Positions 1-6,743 of a DNA stretch of 64,000 bases are shown piece by piece. The notes below the pieces were generated by a model. That model made no database searches and was not told the DNA's origin. It saw only the letters and a list, made by a program, of their open reading frames with translations. Position numbers and translations under genes: made by a program. The stretch spans positions 1,922,001 through 1,986,000 of the forward strand of contig NZ_CP176580.1 in the NCBI RefSeq assembly GCF_046271865.1, in the 5' to 3' direction. Origin of the DNA: Nitrincola salilacus. Lineage in GTDB: Bacteria; Pseudomonadota; Gammaproteobacteria; Pseudomonadales; Balneatricaceae. Numbering within the stretch: position 1 is the stretch's first letter; each line of letters begins with the position of its first letter.

Positions 1-246
1 CATCATGCTGCGCATAACCTCGAAAGGGTCTTGATGCAGTATCATCTCCTGATTGTGCTGAGTCAGTGTCAGGTGCCCTCTATTAAGGCGCAGAATCGCG
101 TCCGGTTCTGCACTCAGAATATCAAAGCGACCAAACCGGTTTTGCAGACCACAACTGTCCAGCAGCACGGCATTGCCGAGTGCTCTGATACGGTTGAAGA
201 CCTCTGGGGTTGAGAGGGTGTCGGGTAGTTGCAGGCGGCGAATCAA
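1..246 (-). CDS. pabB: Aminodeoxychorismate synthase component I, N-terminal part (runs off left edge)
   Basis: Only the first 82 codons lie in the window. Read on the minus strand, the frame contains LLDSCGLQNRFGRFDILSAEP, the conserved N-terminal block of PabB (E. coli PabB has a matching RFDIVVAEP). The frame opens after a stop near position 330 and has no ATG. The first good start is TTG at 244-246, preceded by a GAGAG ribosome site. PabB joins chorismate and ammonia into aminodeoxychorismate for folate synthesis. The gene diverges from the hydrolase at 375. The TTG start is inference; the family call rests on the motif. TrpE-type enzymes share this fold, but the RFDI-AEP block favours PabB. 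Confidence 0.8.
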   Translation of the reverse strand, partial: MIRRLQLPDTLSTPEVFNRIRALGNAVLLDSCGLQNRFGRFDILSAEPDAILRLNRGHLTLTQHNQEMILHQDPFEVMRSMM

Positions 247-374
247 GCAGAATTCTCTCAGGCAAAAGCGGAATTTTAAACCTATCCAGCCAGACAGGCG
301 AGCATCCTGTCGGTAAGAGTTTATAATTCATCGCCTTGAATGCCATTTTTAGTTGTTATGGAGTCGATTGAGCG

Positions 375-1247
375 ATGAAGCATCCTTTCCAGTGCGAAAC
401 ACACCAACTGATATTGCCGGATCAGCACATGACTTGGTATCGCTATACCAATCCGGCCATCAAGTCGGGGCGTCGTCTGCTGCTGGTGCATGGGGCAGGT
501 GTTGCAGGGCGTGACACCTGGGAGATGCTGCTGGCGTTTCTGGAGCATTGGCCTGAGATAGTGGTGCCAGATATGCGTGGCACCGGTGACACACGTTATC
601 CAGATGGTGAAGAACATGGCTTCGTACTGGGTCAGCTTGTCGGTGATCTGGGTACATTATTGAGCACCTTACAGTGGGATCACTTCGATCTGGGTGGTTA
701 TTCGCTGGGTGGTCTGGTGTCTCTTCGACTCAAACAACAGCTTGGCGCTCGGATCGGGAAACAGTTCCTGTTGGAGTCGGCACTGCTGGATCGACCGAGC
801 ATGCATGAAACAGTCGTGTTGCGTGAGCGCTATTCAGAAGCGGCTGAGCATCTGCGCTCGGCTGATACGGAGCAGGGAATCCGTGCTTTTCTGGATACCA
901 TCTCCCCACAGCGTAAAACAGCAGCCAAGGCTGAAGACCTCACTATCAGCCGACTGGGGTTGCGCCCACTTGGCTTCGCTCATGCGCTGGATGCCGTCAC
1001 CCAGGCTATTCATCACCTTGATCGTGATCAGTTGCTGGCCGCACAGGGTGACGTTACCAGCTTTATCGGAGGTAACAGCGTGCATGCCATGCATCAACTG
1101 CACAGGGATCTGGCCGATCAGATGCCCAATTGGCATTACTTCATGATCACCGGTACTGACCATTCACTGCCATTCCAGAAGCCGCGCCAGATTGCGCGGA
1201 TCATGAATGAGGAGATGGTTCGGTTTATGAAAGGTAGGGAGTCATAA
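375..1247 (+). CDS. Alpha/beta hydrolase
   Basis: This 290-residue protein has the alpha/beta hydrolase fold. An oxyanion-hole motif LLVHGAG lies near residues 36-42, the nucleophile elbow GYSLGG puts the catalytic serine at residue 110, and a late GTDHSLP places the catalytic histidine at about 263. There is no signal peptide, so it is cytoplasmic. The length and the DMRGTGDT strand match esterase, lactonase or haloperoxidase-like members. The substrate cannot be told from sequence. It is divergent from pabB, with about 130 bp for two promoters, and stands alone on its strand. Confidence 0.8.
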   Translation: MKHPFQCETHQLILPDQHMTWYRYTNPAIKSGRRLLLVHGAGVAGRDTWEMLLAFLEHWPEIVVPDMRGTGDTRYPDGEEHGFVLGQLVGDLGTLLSTLQWDHFDLGGYSLGGLVSLRLKQQLGARIGKQFLLESALLDRPSMHETVVLRERYSEAAEHLRSADTEQGIRAFLDTISPQRKTAAKAEDLTISRLGLRPLGFAHALDAVTQAIHHLDRDQLLAAQGDVTSFIGGNSVHAMHQLHRDLADQMPNWHYFMITGTDHSLPFQKPRQIARIMNEEMVRFMKGRES

Positions 1248-1293
1248 ACTGGTATTCGTTGATCTGTAGTTCACACTATGAGGAGGTGGAAAG

Positions 1294-1410
1294 ATGTTTG
1301 CTGCTCTCCGGTCTGGCAGATGTTGTCAATCAGGCCACATCAGTGAGAGTAAAGTGCTGAATACCCAGAATGGCTGGTGTGAGGCACTGGTCACTACCAT
1401 TGGAGCCTGA
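1294..1410 (+). CDS. Possible small ORF, 38 residues
   Basis: An ATG at 1294 follows a strong AGGAGGTGGAAAG ribosome site and opens a 38-codon frame ending with TGA at 1410. The product is cysteine-containing and resembles nothing I recognise. It lies between the hydrolase (same strand) and the 3' end of the SMP-30-like gene. The only support is the ribosome site, so it may be a remnant or not a gene. Confidence 0.25.
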   Translation: MFAALRSGRCCQSGHISESKVLNTQNGWCEALVTTIGA

Positions 1411-1414
1411 GGGT

Positions 1415-2287
1415 TTACTCGATTTTCCACGCACTTACGTGATTGTCCACCATCATGGGTGCATAGATCACTCCCGGAGCTGAGCCAATATCAGCCAGGC
1501 CGGGATTCAGAGCCAATACTTTTCGGCGTTCATTGTCGGTCAGTTGATAAAGCTCTCCGGTGATCCAGTCACTGACATAGATCTTGTCTCTGTCTACAAC
1601 AATGCCATCCAGATTTCCCAGTTGGTACCCCGTCGGGACAACCTGCAATTCCATGGTGGTAGAGTCCAATCGATAGAGGCTGCCGGGGATCTGAGTGGAA
1701 AAATCATCGGCCAGCTCTTCGCCCCAGCTCGCGATCAGTAGCTCTCCTTCCCACCACAATACACCGTTTGGGTGAGGCAGATCCTGATGGCTGAACCATG
1801 GGGAGAACGTCGTCTGGTTAAGCTGGTAAATGGCGCCACCTAGAAGATCCGAGACATAAACAGATCCATCACCTGCCGCCGTCACATCGTTCAGCATCAT
1901 GGCCTCGGGGGCGTTGAACTGCTCCACCACACGGTTCTCCTTCAGGCTTATCACGTGCAGTGTCTGCATATCGGCCACGTAGAGATTGTCTCCCACAATT
2001 GCCATTCCCTTGGGAGCATCAAGGCCACTGATCCAGTACTTGTCGAGAACGTCACCTTCCGTTGATACCTTGCTTATGTAACCTTCTCCGTTCAGTTCCA
2101 CCGGGTGTCCGTTGATGTTGGATATATACAGCAGTTTGCCGCCGGGATCCGCAATCACGGATTCCGGTTGGTCAAGATGCTCGATTGTCCACAAGAGCTT
2201 GGGCTCGCCATCATTGGCGATGGCACCAGACGCAGACAGGATGGAAAGAGCGACCATTATCTTCAGTGGGGTGATAATTTTTCTCAT
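1415..2287 (-). CDS. Periplasmic SMP-30/gluconolactonase-like beta-propeller protein
   Basis: From the chosen ATG at 2287 the 290-residue product begins with a signal peptide (MRKIITPLKI, a hydrophobic stretch, then SGAIANDG), so it is exported. An earlier in-frame ATG at 2377 would bury that signal and overlap the intergenic palindrome. The body has repeated four-strand blades with motifs such as DAPKGMAI, NLYVADM, DGSVYVSDL, NLDGIVVD and KIYVSDW, typical of SMP-30/NHL propellers. Such proteins are lactonases or ligand binders. A specific substrate is not visible. The gene diverges from the XRE regulator at 2413, which may control it. Confidence 0.75.
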   Translation of the reverse strand: MRKIITPLKIMVALSILSASGAIANDGEPKLLWTIEHLDQPESVIADPGGKLLYISNINGHPVELNGEGYISKVSTEGDVLDKYWISGLDAPKGMAIVGDNLYVADMQTLHVISLKENRVVEQFNAPEAMMLNDVTAAGDGSVYVSDLLGGAIYQLNQTTFSPWFSHQDLPHPNGVLWWEGELLIASWGEELADDFSTQIPGSLYRLDSTTMELQVVPTGYQLGNLDGIVVDRDKIYVSDWITGELYQLTDNERRKVLALNPGLADIGSAPGVIYAPMMVDNHVSAWKIE

Positions 2288-2370
2288 TGCTGCAGATTCC
2301 TTTTGTTGAATAGGTAGTTTCGTGAAAAGGATATCTTTTTTTGTCATGGTTGTATGAAAATGGTACATGG

Positions 2371-2387
2371 GTATCATAAAGTGATAC
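2371..2387. promoter_or_regulatory. Inverted repeat, candidate operator between the SMP-30-like and XRE genes
   Basis: GTATCA-taaag-TGATAC is a perfect 6-5-6 inverted repeat in the 125-bp divergent gap. Its place 26 bp upstream of the XRE start suggests autoregulation and control of the neighbour. This is inference from position and symmetry only. Confidence 0.4.
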
Positions 2388-2412
2388 TAAACTTCATCTT
2401 CTGGATAAAGTC

Positions 2413-3177
2413 ATGAGCGAACAACGGCATCGAAGCAGTGTTTTCAGTGCATTGAAACAGGTCTTGAAGGCACAAGGTATTCGATACCGTGATCTGGCTA
2501 AACTGTTGAATACGTCGGAGCCCACTATCAAACGCCTGTTTCAGGAACAGGACTGTAGGCTAAGCCGTCTTATTGAAATCTGTGATGTGATCGGGATTCA
2601 TTTCTCCGATCTTGTCGAGTTGGCGGAGAAGACCTCTGTGGAACCCACCACGCTGGCGCTGGAAACCGAAAGGGAGCTGGCGTCCGATCCAGGGCTTACC
2701 GCTTTTTTCATGCTGTTGGTCAGCGAGTTCAATCTGGAAGCCATCGCCGATCAGAACGGGCTTGAGCCTACCGATATCTATCTATATTTGCGGGAGCTGG
2801 AAAAGCTGGATCTGATTCGCCTGGGGGCTAACGACTCAGTTCACTTCAGGGTCAAGAGACCAATACGCTGGCGTCTGGACGGGCCTTTGCACCAAACGCT
2901 TGTCAAGGTTAACCAAAATTTCGTCAAGGAGGCATTAACTCGGCACAATGGTGAAGATTGCTTGTTCTACTCCTCCAGCAGACTTGTCAGTGAGCGGAGT
3001 GTCAGCCGTTTGATGGAGGAGGTACATAGTCTCTACCAAAGCTTTCAGCAACAAGCCAATCTGGATCAGATGTTTTATCGAACGGAAGATCTGAAACCCT
3101 TCAAGATGGTTTCAACCATCGCACCTTTTGATTTATCAGCCTATTTTCAGGTTCCACCCTTCAAACGTCAGCGTTGA
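2413..3177 (+). CDS. XRE-family transcriptional regulator
   Basis: A 254-residue protein with an N-terminal Cro/C1-type helix-turn-helix at about residues 12-65 (RYRDLAKLLNTSEPTIKRLFQ is the helix pair). It is followed by a longer helical region without recognised ligand motifs. The later part looks winged-helix-like (LEAIADQNGLEPTDIYLYLRELEKL, about residues 115-140) and may be a second DNA-binding or sensory unit. It is divergent from the exported SMP-30-like protein. Its 3' end overlaps the flavodoxin-like fragment on the other strand by 17 bp, as expected near a rearrangement. Confidence 0.75.
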   Translation: MSEQRHRSSVFSALKQVLKAQGIRYRDLAKLLNTSEPTIKRLFQEQDCRLSRLIEICDVIGIHFSDLVELAEKTSVEPTTLALETERELASDPGLTAFFMLLVSEFNLEAIADQNGLEPTDIYLYLRELEKLDLIRLGANDSVHFRVKRPIRWRLDGPLHQTLVKVNQNFVKEALTRHNGEDCLFYSSSRLVSERSVSRLMEEVHSLYQSFQQQANLDQMFYRTEDLKPFKMVSTIAPFDLSAYFQVPPFKRQR

Positions 3178-3517
3178 CAATTGTCACAAACCTACGCACG
3201 TCTTCAATATAAAGCTCTGGGACGTAGCCACCATCGCAATTGGCATGTACATGTCCACCATACTTCATTCCAAGATATGTAAATGTGTCCTTAAATGAAT
3301 TAATGAATGAGCTGTCGGCCTCTTCGCTGATTGATGTGCAAACAACGTAACCGACTTTCCCTCTCAGCCTTCGACCAACATGCTTAATATCGTCGATATC
3401 AAGAAAGTCAGACGTCCTATCTATAAAGACCTTCATCTGAGCGCTGGCAGAATACCAGTAAACGGGCGAAGCAAGAATTATCTTGGAGTAATTCAGAATC
3501 TGGTTCATCGTTGTCAT
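3161..3517 (-). pseudogene. N-terminally truncated flavodoxin-like NAD(P)H-dependent oxidoreductase
   Basis: The 118 residues match the middle and end of NADPH-dependent FMN reductase/flavodoxin-like enzymes: KIILASPVYWYSASAQMKVFIDR is the FMN-binding segment, followed by LRGKVGYVVCTS and YLGMKYGGHVHAN. The usual first 55 or so residues, with the phosphate-binding loop (SSxRxxGNT), are missing. Upstream on this strand the frame runs into sequence that belongs to soxR on the opposite strand. I therefore call it a broken gene. The ATG at 3517 is only the first methionine left. Confidence 0.7.
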
Positions 3518-3526
3518 AGTCTCTAC

Positions 3527-3676
3527 CTGAATGCGAAGATCAACAGAATACAGTTGCTGCGAAATAACCTGACTGGGTGTATTGGCTGCGGCTGCTTAAG
3601 CATGAAACAGTGCCATTTGTTAAACCCTGATGACGTTTTGCATGAAAAAGGGCAGGGGCCGCGGCGAATCATTTGA
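3527..3676 (+). pseudogene. soxR: soxR C-terminal fragment
   Basis: The last 49 codons of a SoxR-type MerR regulator survive. The frame ends with the [2Fe-2S] cluster signature C-I-G-C-G-C-x5-C (near 3573-3620) and the SoxR-like tail NPDD...GQGPRRII. The N-terminal MerR DNA-binding domain and most of the dimerisation helix are absent. The sequence before about 3527 belongs to the headless reductase on the other strand. SoxR senses redox-cycling compounds and commonly controls a divergent reductase gene, which fits the neighbour. Confidence 0.75.
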
Positions 3677-3804
3677 TGATCTGAGATCGAGTGCTCTGCC
3701 CCATGTTCAGAGGCAAATAAGACCTCTTGTCTTATCCTGGCTTTCATACTCGGGAAATCCCCTAGACCTTCGTATTATGTAGACAACTTTTCTTAAAATG
3801 ACGG

Positions 3805-3833
3805 TTGACGGCCTCTTTTGGGGCCGGTATCGT
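3805..3833 (+). promoter_or_regulatory. Sigma-70-like promoter of the prp operon
   Basis: TTGACG (3805-3810), a 17-bp spacer and TATCGT (3828-3833) place transcription start near 3840, just before the palindromic operator and the GntR gene. Confidence 0.45.
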
Positions 3834-3846
3834 TGCTTTAAATAAA

Positions 3847-3860
3847 GATTGTCGACAATC
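3847..3860. promoter_or_regulatory. Palindromic GntR-type operator
   Basis: GATTGTCGACAATC is a perfect 14-bp palindrome with the TTGT..ACAA core typical of FadR/FCD-subfamily GntR sites. It lies just downstream of the predicted start and 16 bp before the regulator's ATG. A weaker look-alike (TGTAGACAA) is near 3778. Autorepression relieved by a methylcitrate-cycle intermediate is the likely logic (inference). Confidence 0.55.
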
Positions 3861-3875
3861 TTAGCGAGGCAAGTC

Positions 3876-4589
3876 ATGTCAGATACCAGTAATGTATTAC
3901 CGCTCGAGCCTTTGGCGAGGACGCTTGCAGATAGAGTCTGTCATCAGATCGTGACAGCGATCGTCAAGGGAGAGCTGCCGCCGGGCTACAAAATCAGTGA
4001 GCCGGAACTGGCACGTACTTACGGTATCAGCCGTGGGCCGTTGCGTGAGGCGATCCGTCGGCTTGAGGGCTTGCGCCTGGTTGAACGTAAACCGCATATC
4101 GGTGCTCGTGTCGTGCAGCTTTCTGCACGCGAACTGATCGAGATCTACCATGTGCGTGAAGCGCTGGAAGGGATGGCCTGTCGTCTGGCAGCCACTCATA
4201 TGTCTGATGAAGAGGTGCAAAGCATTAAAGATCTGCTCGATCTGCATGAAAAATCGGTCGAGCAGCGCGAGTGGAGCTCCTATTTTCAGAAAGAGGGCGA
4301 CCTCGATTTTCATTACCGAATTGTACAGGGCAGTAAGAATGCCAAGCTGCTGGAGTTGCTGGGCGCTGACCTGTATCACCTGGTACGCATGTACCGCTAT
4401 CAGTTCAGTGTGTCGAGTTCCAGACCCAAGCGTGCACTCAAGGAGCATCGTCAGATTATCGATGCCATAGAGGCCAGGGATCCTGAGCTGGCCGAGTTGT
4501 TGATGCGTCGTCATATCAGCTCTGCACGCCGGAATATCGAAAGCAAACTGAACACTGTGAATGAAACCAAAGGGGATAAAAATGGCTGA
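3876..4589 (+). CDS. GntR-family regulator of the methylcitrate operon
   Basis: A 237-residue GntR regulator. The N-terminal winged helix is at about residues 18-80 (ELARTYGISRGPLREAIRRLEG) and is followed by an all-helical FCD ligand domain with metal-ligand-type residues (VREALEGMA, DLDFHYRI, EHRQIIDAI). ATG 3876 follows GCGAGG and is preferred over an in-frame TTG at 3849, which would lie inside the operator palindrome. Its last codons overlap prpB by 8 nt, so regulator and enzymes share one transcript. In many gammaproteobacteria the prp genes are headed by exactly such a GntR gene. Confidence 0.88.
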   Translation: MSDTSNVLPLEPLARTLADRVCHQIVTAIVKGELPPGYKISEPELARTYGISRGPLREAIRRLEGLRLVERKPHIGARVVQLSARELIEIYHVREALEGMACRLAATHMSDEEVQSIKDLLDLHEKSVEQREWSSYFQKEGDLDFHYRIVQGSKNAKLLELLGADLYHLVRMYRYQFSVSSSRPKRALKEHRQIIDAIEARDPELAELLMRRHISSARRNIESKLNTVNETKGDKNG

Positions 4590-5475
4590 GAAACTGACTG
4601 CGGGTGGGCGCTTTCGTAAGGCGCTGGCTGAGAACCAGCCACTGCAGATTGTTGGCACCATCAATGCTTACCACGCAATGATGGCAACCAGGACCGGACA
4701 CCAGGCGATCTATTTGTCGGGTGGAGGGGTCGCCAACGCTTCCTATGGCCTGCCTGATCTGGGCATGACGACCTTGAACGATGTGCTGGAAGATGTTCGT
4801 CGCATCACCGGTGCTGTTGAAACGCCACTGCTGGTGGATATCGATACCGGTTGGGGCGGAGCATTCAATATTGCTCGTACCGTTCGCGACATGGCCAAGG
4901 CCGGTGCGGCGGCGGTGCATATCGAGGATCAGGTGGCGCAGAAGCGCTGTGGTCATCGCCCTAATAAGGAGATCGTTTCTCAGGCCGAGATGGTGGATCG
5001 GATCAAAGCGGCAGTCGATGCCAGAACCGATGATGACTTCTTTATTATTGCGCGTACTGATGCTTTCCAGATGGAGGGCCTGAGCGCAGCAGTCGATCGT
5101 GCGCAAGCGTGTCTGGAAGCGGGTGCTGATGGCATCTTTGCCGAGGCGGTGCACACCCTTGAGGATTACAAAGCGTTTTCGACCGGGATCAGCGGACGTC
5201 ATCTGCTGGCCAATATCACTGAGTTCGGTGCCACGCCGTTGTTCAATAAGGCCGAGCTGGCAGAGCAGGGTGCCACCATGGTGCTTTACCCGCTGTCAGC
5301 CTTTCGTGCCGCCAACAAAGCTGCACTGAATGTGTTTGAGCATATCCTGAAAGATGGTGACCAGAAGGCTGTAATAGATACCATGCAAACTCGCATGGAA
5401 CTCTATGATTTCCTTAACTATCACGATTTTGAGCAGAAGCTGGATGAGCTGTTTGCCCAGGGTAAAAATAAGTAA
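4582..5475 (+). CDS. prpB: 2-methylisocitrate lyase
   Basis: 297 residues, the usual PrpB length. It cleaves 2-methylisocitrate to pyruvate and succinate, the last step of propionate breakdown by the methylcitrate cycle. The catalytic loop K-R-C-G-H-R is present, with the cysteine at residue 123, as in E. coli PrpB. SGGGVANASYG and the metal-binding DIDTGWG are also family marks. Translation starts inside the end of the GntR gene (ATG 4582, AGGGG ribosome site), which suggests translational coupling. Confidence 0.95.
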   Translation: MAEKLTAGGRFRKALAENQPLQIVGTINAYHAMMATRTGHQAIYLSGGGVANASYGLPDLGMTTLNDVLEDVRRITGAVETPLLVDIDTGWGGAFNIARTVRDMAKAGAAAVHIEDQVAQKRCGHRPNKEIVSQAEMVDRIKAAVDARTDDDFFIIARTDAFQMEGLSAAVDRAQACLEAGADGIFAEAVHTLEDYKAFSTGISGRHLLANITEFGATPLFNKAELAEQGATMVLYPLSAFRAANKAALNVFEHILKDGDQKAVIDTMQTRMELYDFLNYHDFEQKLDELFAQGKNK

Positions 5476-5526
5476 AGCAGGCAAAAAGCTGCTGCAGGGT
5501 TAACCCTGATACAAGAGGAGAAAACA

Positions 5527-6657
5527 ATGGCTGAAGCAAAACAACTCGGTGGCGCTGGCTTGCGTGGTCAGTCCGCGGGCGCTACGGCTCTGTGTACCGT
5601 AGGGCATACTGGCGCAGGTCTGACCTACCGTGGCTATGATATGAAAGAGCTGGCAGACAAGGCCGAGTTTGAAGAGGTTGCCTATCTGCTGGTGTATGGC
5701 AAATTACCGAATCAGACTGAACTGGATGCTTATAAGGCTAAGCTCAAGTCGCTGCGAGGCCTGCCGGCAGCGCTGAAAACCGTGCTGGAGCAGATTCCGG
5801 CTGATGCGCATCCGATGGATGTGATGCGCACCGGTTGCTCAATGCTGGGCAATCTGGAGCAGGAGAAGGATTTCAGCGAGCAGTATGACAAGATCGATCG
5901 TATGCTGGGCGTGTTTCCATCGATCATCAACTACTGGTACAACTTCTCCCATAAGGGAGAGCGTATCAATGTTGAACCCGATGCCAACTCCATCGGCGAG
6001 CACTTCCTCTGGACCCTGCATGGCAAGAAGCCAGATCCATTGCATGTCAAAGTGATGCATGCATCGCTGATTCTTTATGCTGAGCATGAGTTTAACGCGT
6101 CTACCTTTGCTGCACGTGTCTGTGCATCTACCTTGTCAGACATTCACAGCTGTGTGACCGGTGCCATCGGCACGTTGCGTGGGCCGCTGCACGGCGGTGC
6201 CAATGAAGCGGCAATGGCGATGATCAAGGACTGGAAATCCCCGGATGAGGCGGAAGCCAACATCATGGGTATGCTGGAGCGGAAAGAGAAGATCATGGGC
6301 TTTGGCCATGCGATCTACCGAGACTCCGACCCACGCAACGAGATCATCAAGGGATGGTCTAAAAAACTGTCTGAGCAGGTTGGTGATACCGTTCTATACC
6401 CTGTCTCTGAGCGTGTGGAGGCGGTGATGTGGCGAGAGAAAAAGCTGTTCTGCAATGCAGACTTCTTCCATGCTTCTGCGTATCACTTCATGGGTATCCC
6501 GACCGAACTCTTCACACCGATCTTCGTCTGCTCGCGTGTGACGGGTTGGACGGCACATGTGATCGAGCAGCGTGAAAATAACCGCATTATTCGTCCGAGT
6601 GCCGACTACACAGGGCCGGAGCAACGTCCTGTACCACCCATGTCTGAGCGTGACTGA
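5527..6657 (+). CDS. prpC: 2-methylcitrate synthase
   Basis: 376 residues of the citrate synthase fold. It condenses propionyl-CoA with oxaloacetate. The catalytic triad is visible: His222 in LHGGANE, His261 in GFGHAIY and Asp312 in ADFFHASAYH. The short length, the N-terminal AGLRGQSAG and the ALCTVGHTGAGLTYRGYD segment are typical of PrpC rather than GltA. The start follows an AAGAGGAGAAAAC ribosome site 51 bp after prpB. Confidence 0.95.
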   Translation: MAEAKQLGGAGLRGQSAGATALCTVGHTGAGLTYRGYDMKELADKAEFEEVAYLLVYGKLPNQTELDAYKAKLKSLRGLPAALKTVLEQIPADAHPMDVMRTGCSMLGNLEQEKDFSEQYDKIDRMLGVFPSIINYWYNFSHKGERINVEPDANSIGEHFLWTLHGKKPDPLHVKVMHASLILYAEHEFNASTFAARVCASTLSDIHSCVTGAIGTLRGPLHGGANEAAMAMIKDWKSPDEAEANIMGMLERKEKIMGFGHAIYRDSDPRNEIIKGWSKKLSEQVGDTVLYPVSERVEAVMWREKKLFCNADFFHASAYHFMGIPTELFTPIFVCSRVTGWTAHVIEQRENNRIIRPSADYTGPEQRPVPPMSERD

Positions 6658-6743
6658 TTCGGAACAATATAAGGAGGAGCGGGCTAGCTGCCCGACTCCT
6701 CCAGATCCGGCCTGTCAAAACCAATTGAGTGAGTTCCGACGCC

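Noticed and set aside
3523..3747. Minus-strand frame of 74 codons over the soxR fragment
   Set aside because: The sense strand carries the SoxR cluster motif, and the antisense frame has no family features.
3897..4664. Minus-strand 255-codon frame opposite the GntR gene
   Set aside because: Antisense shadow of the regulator and the start of prpB.
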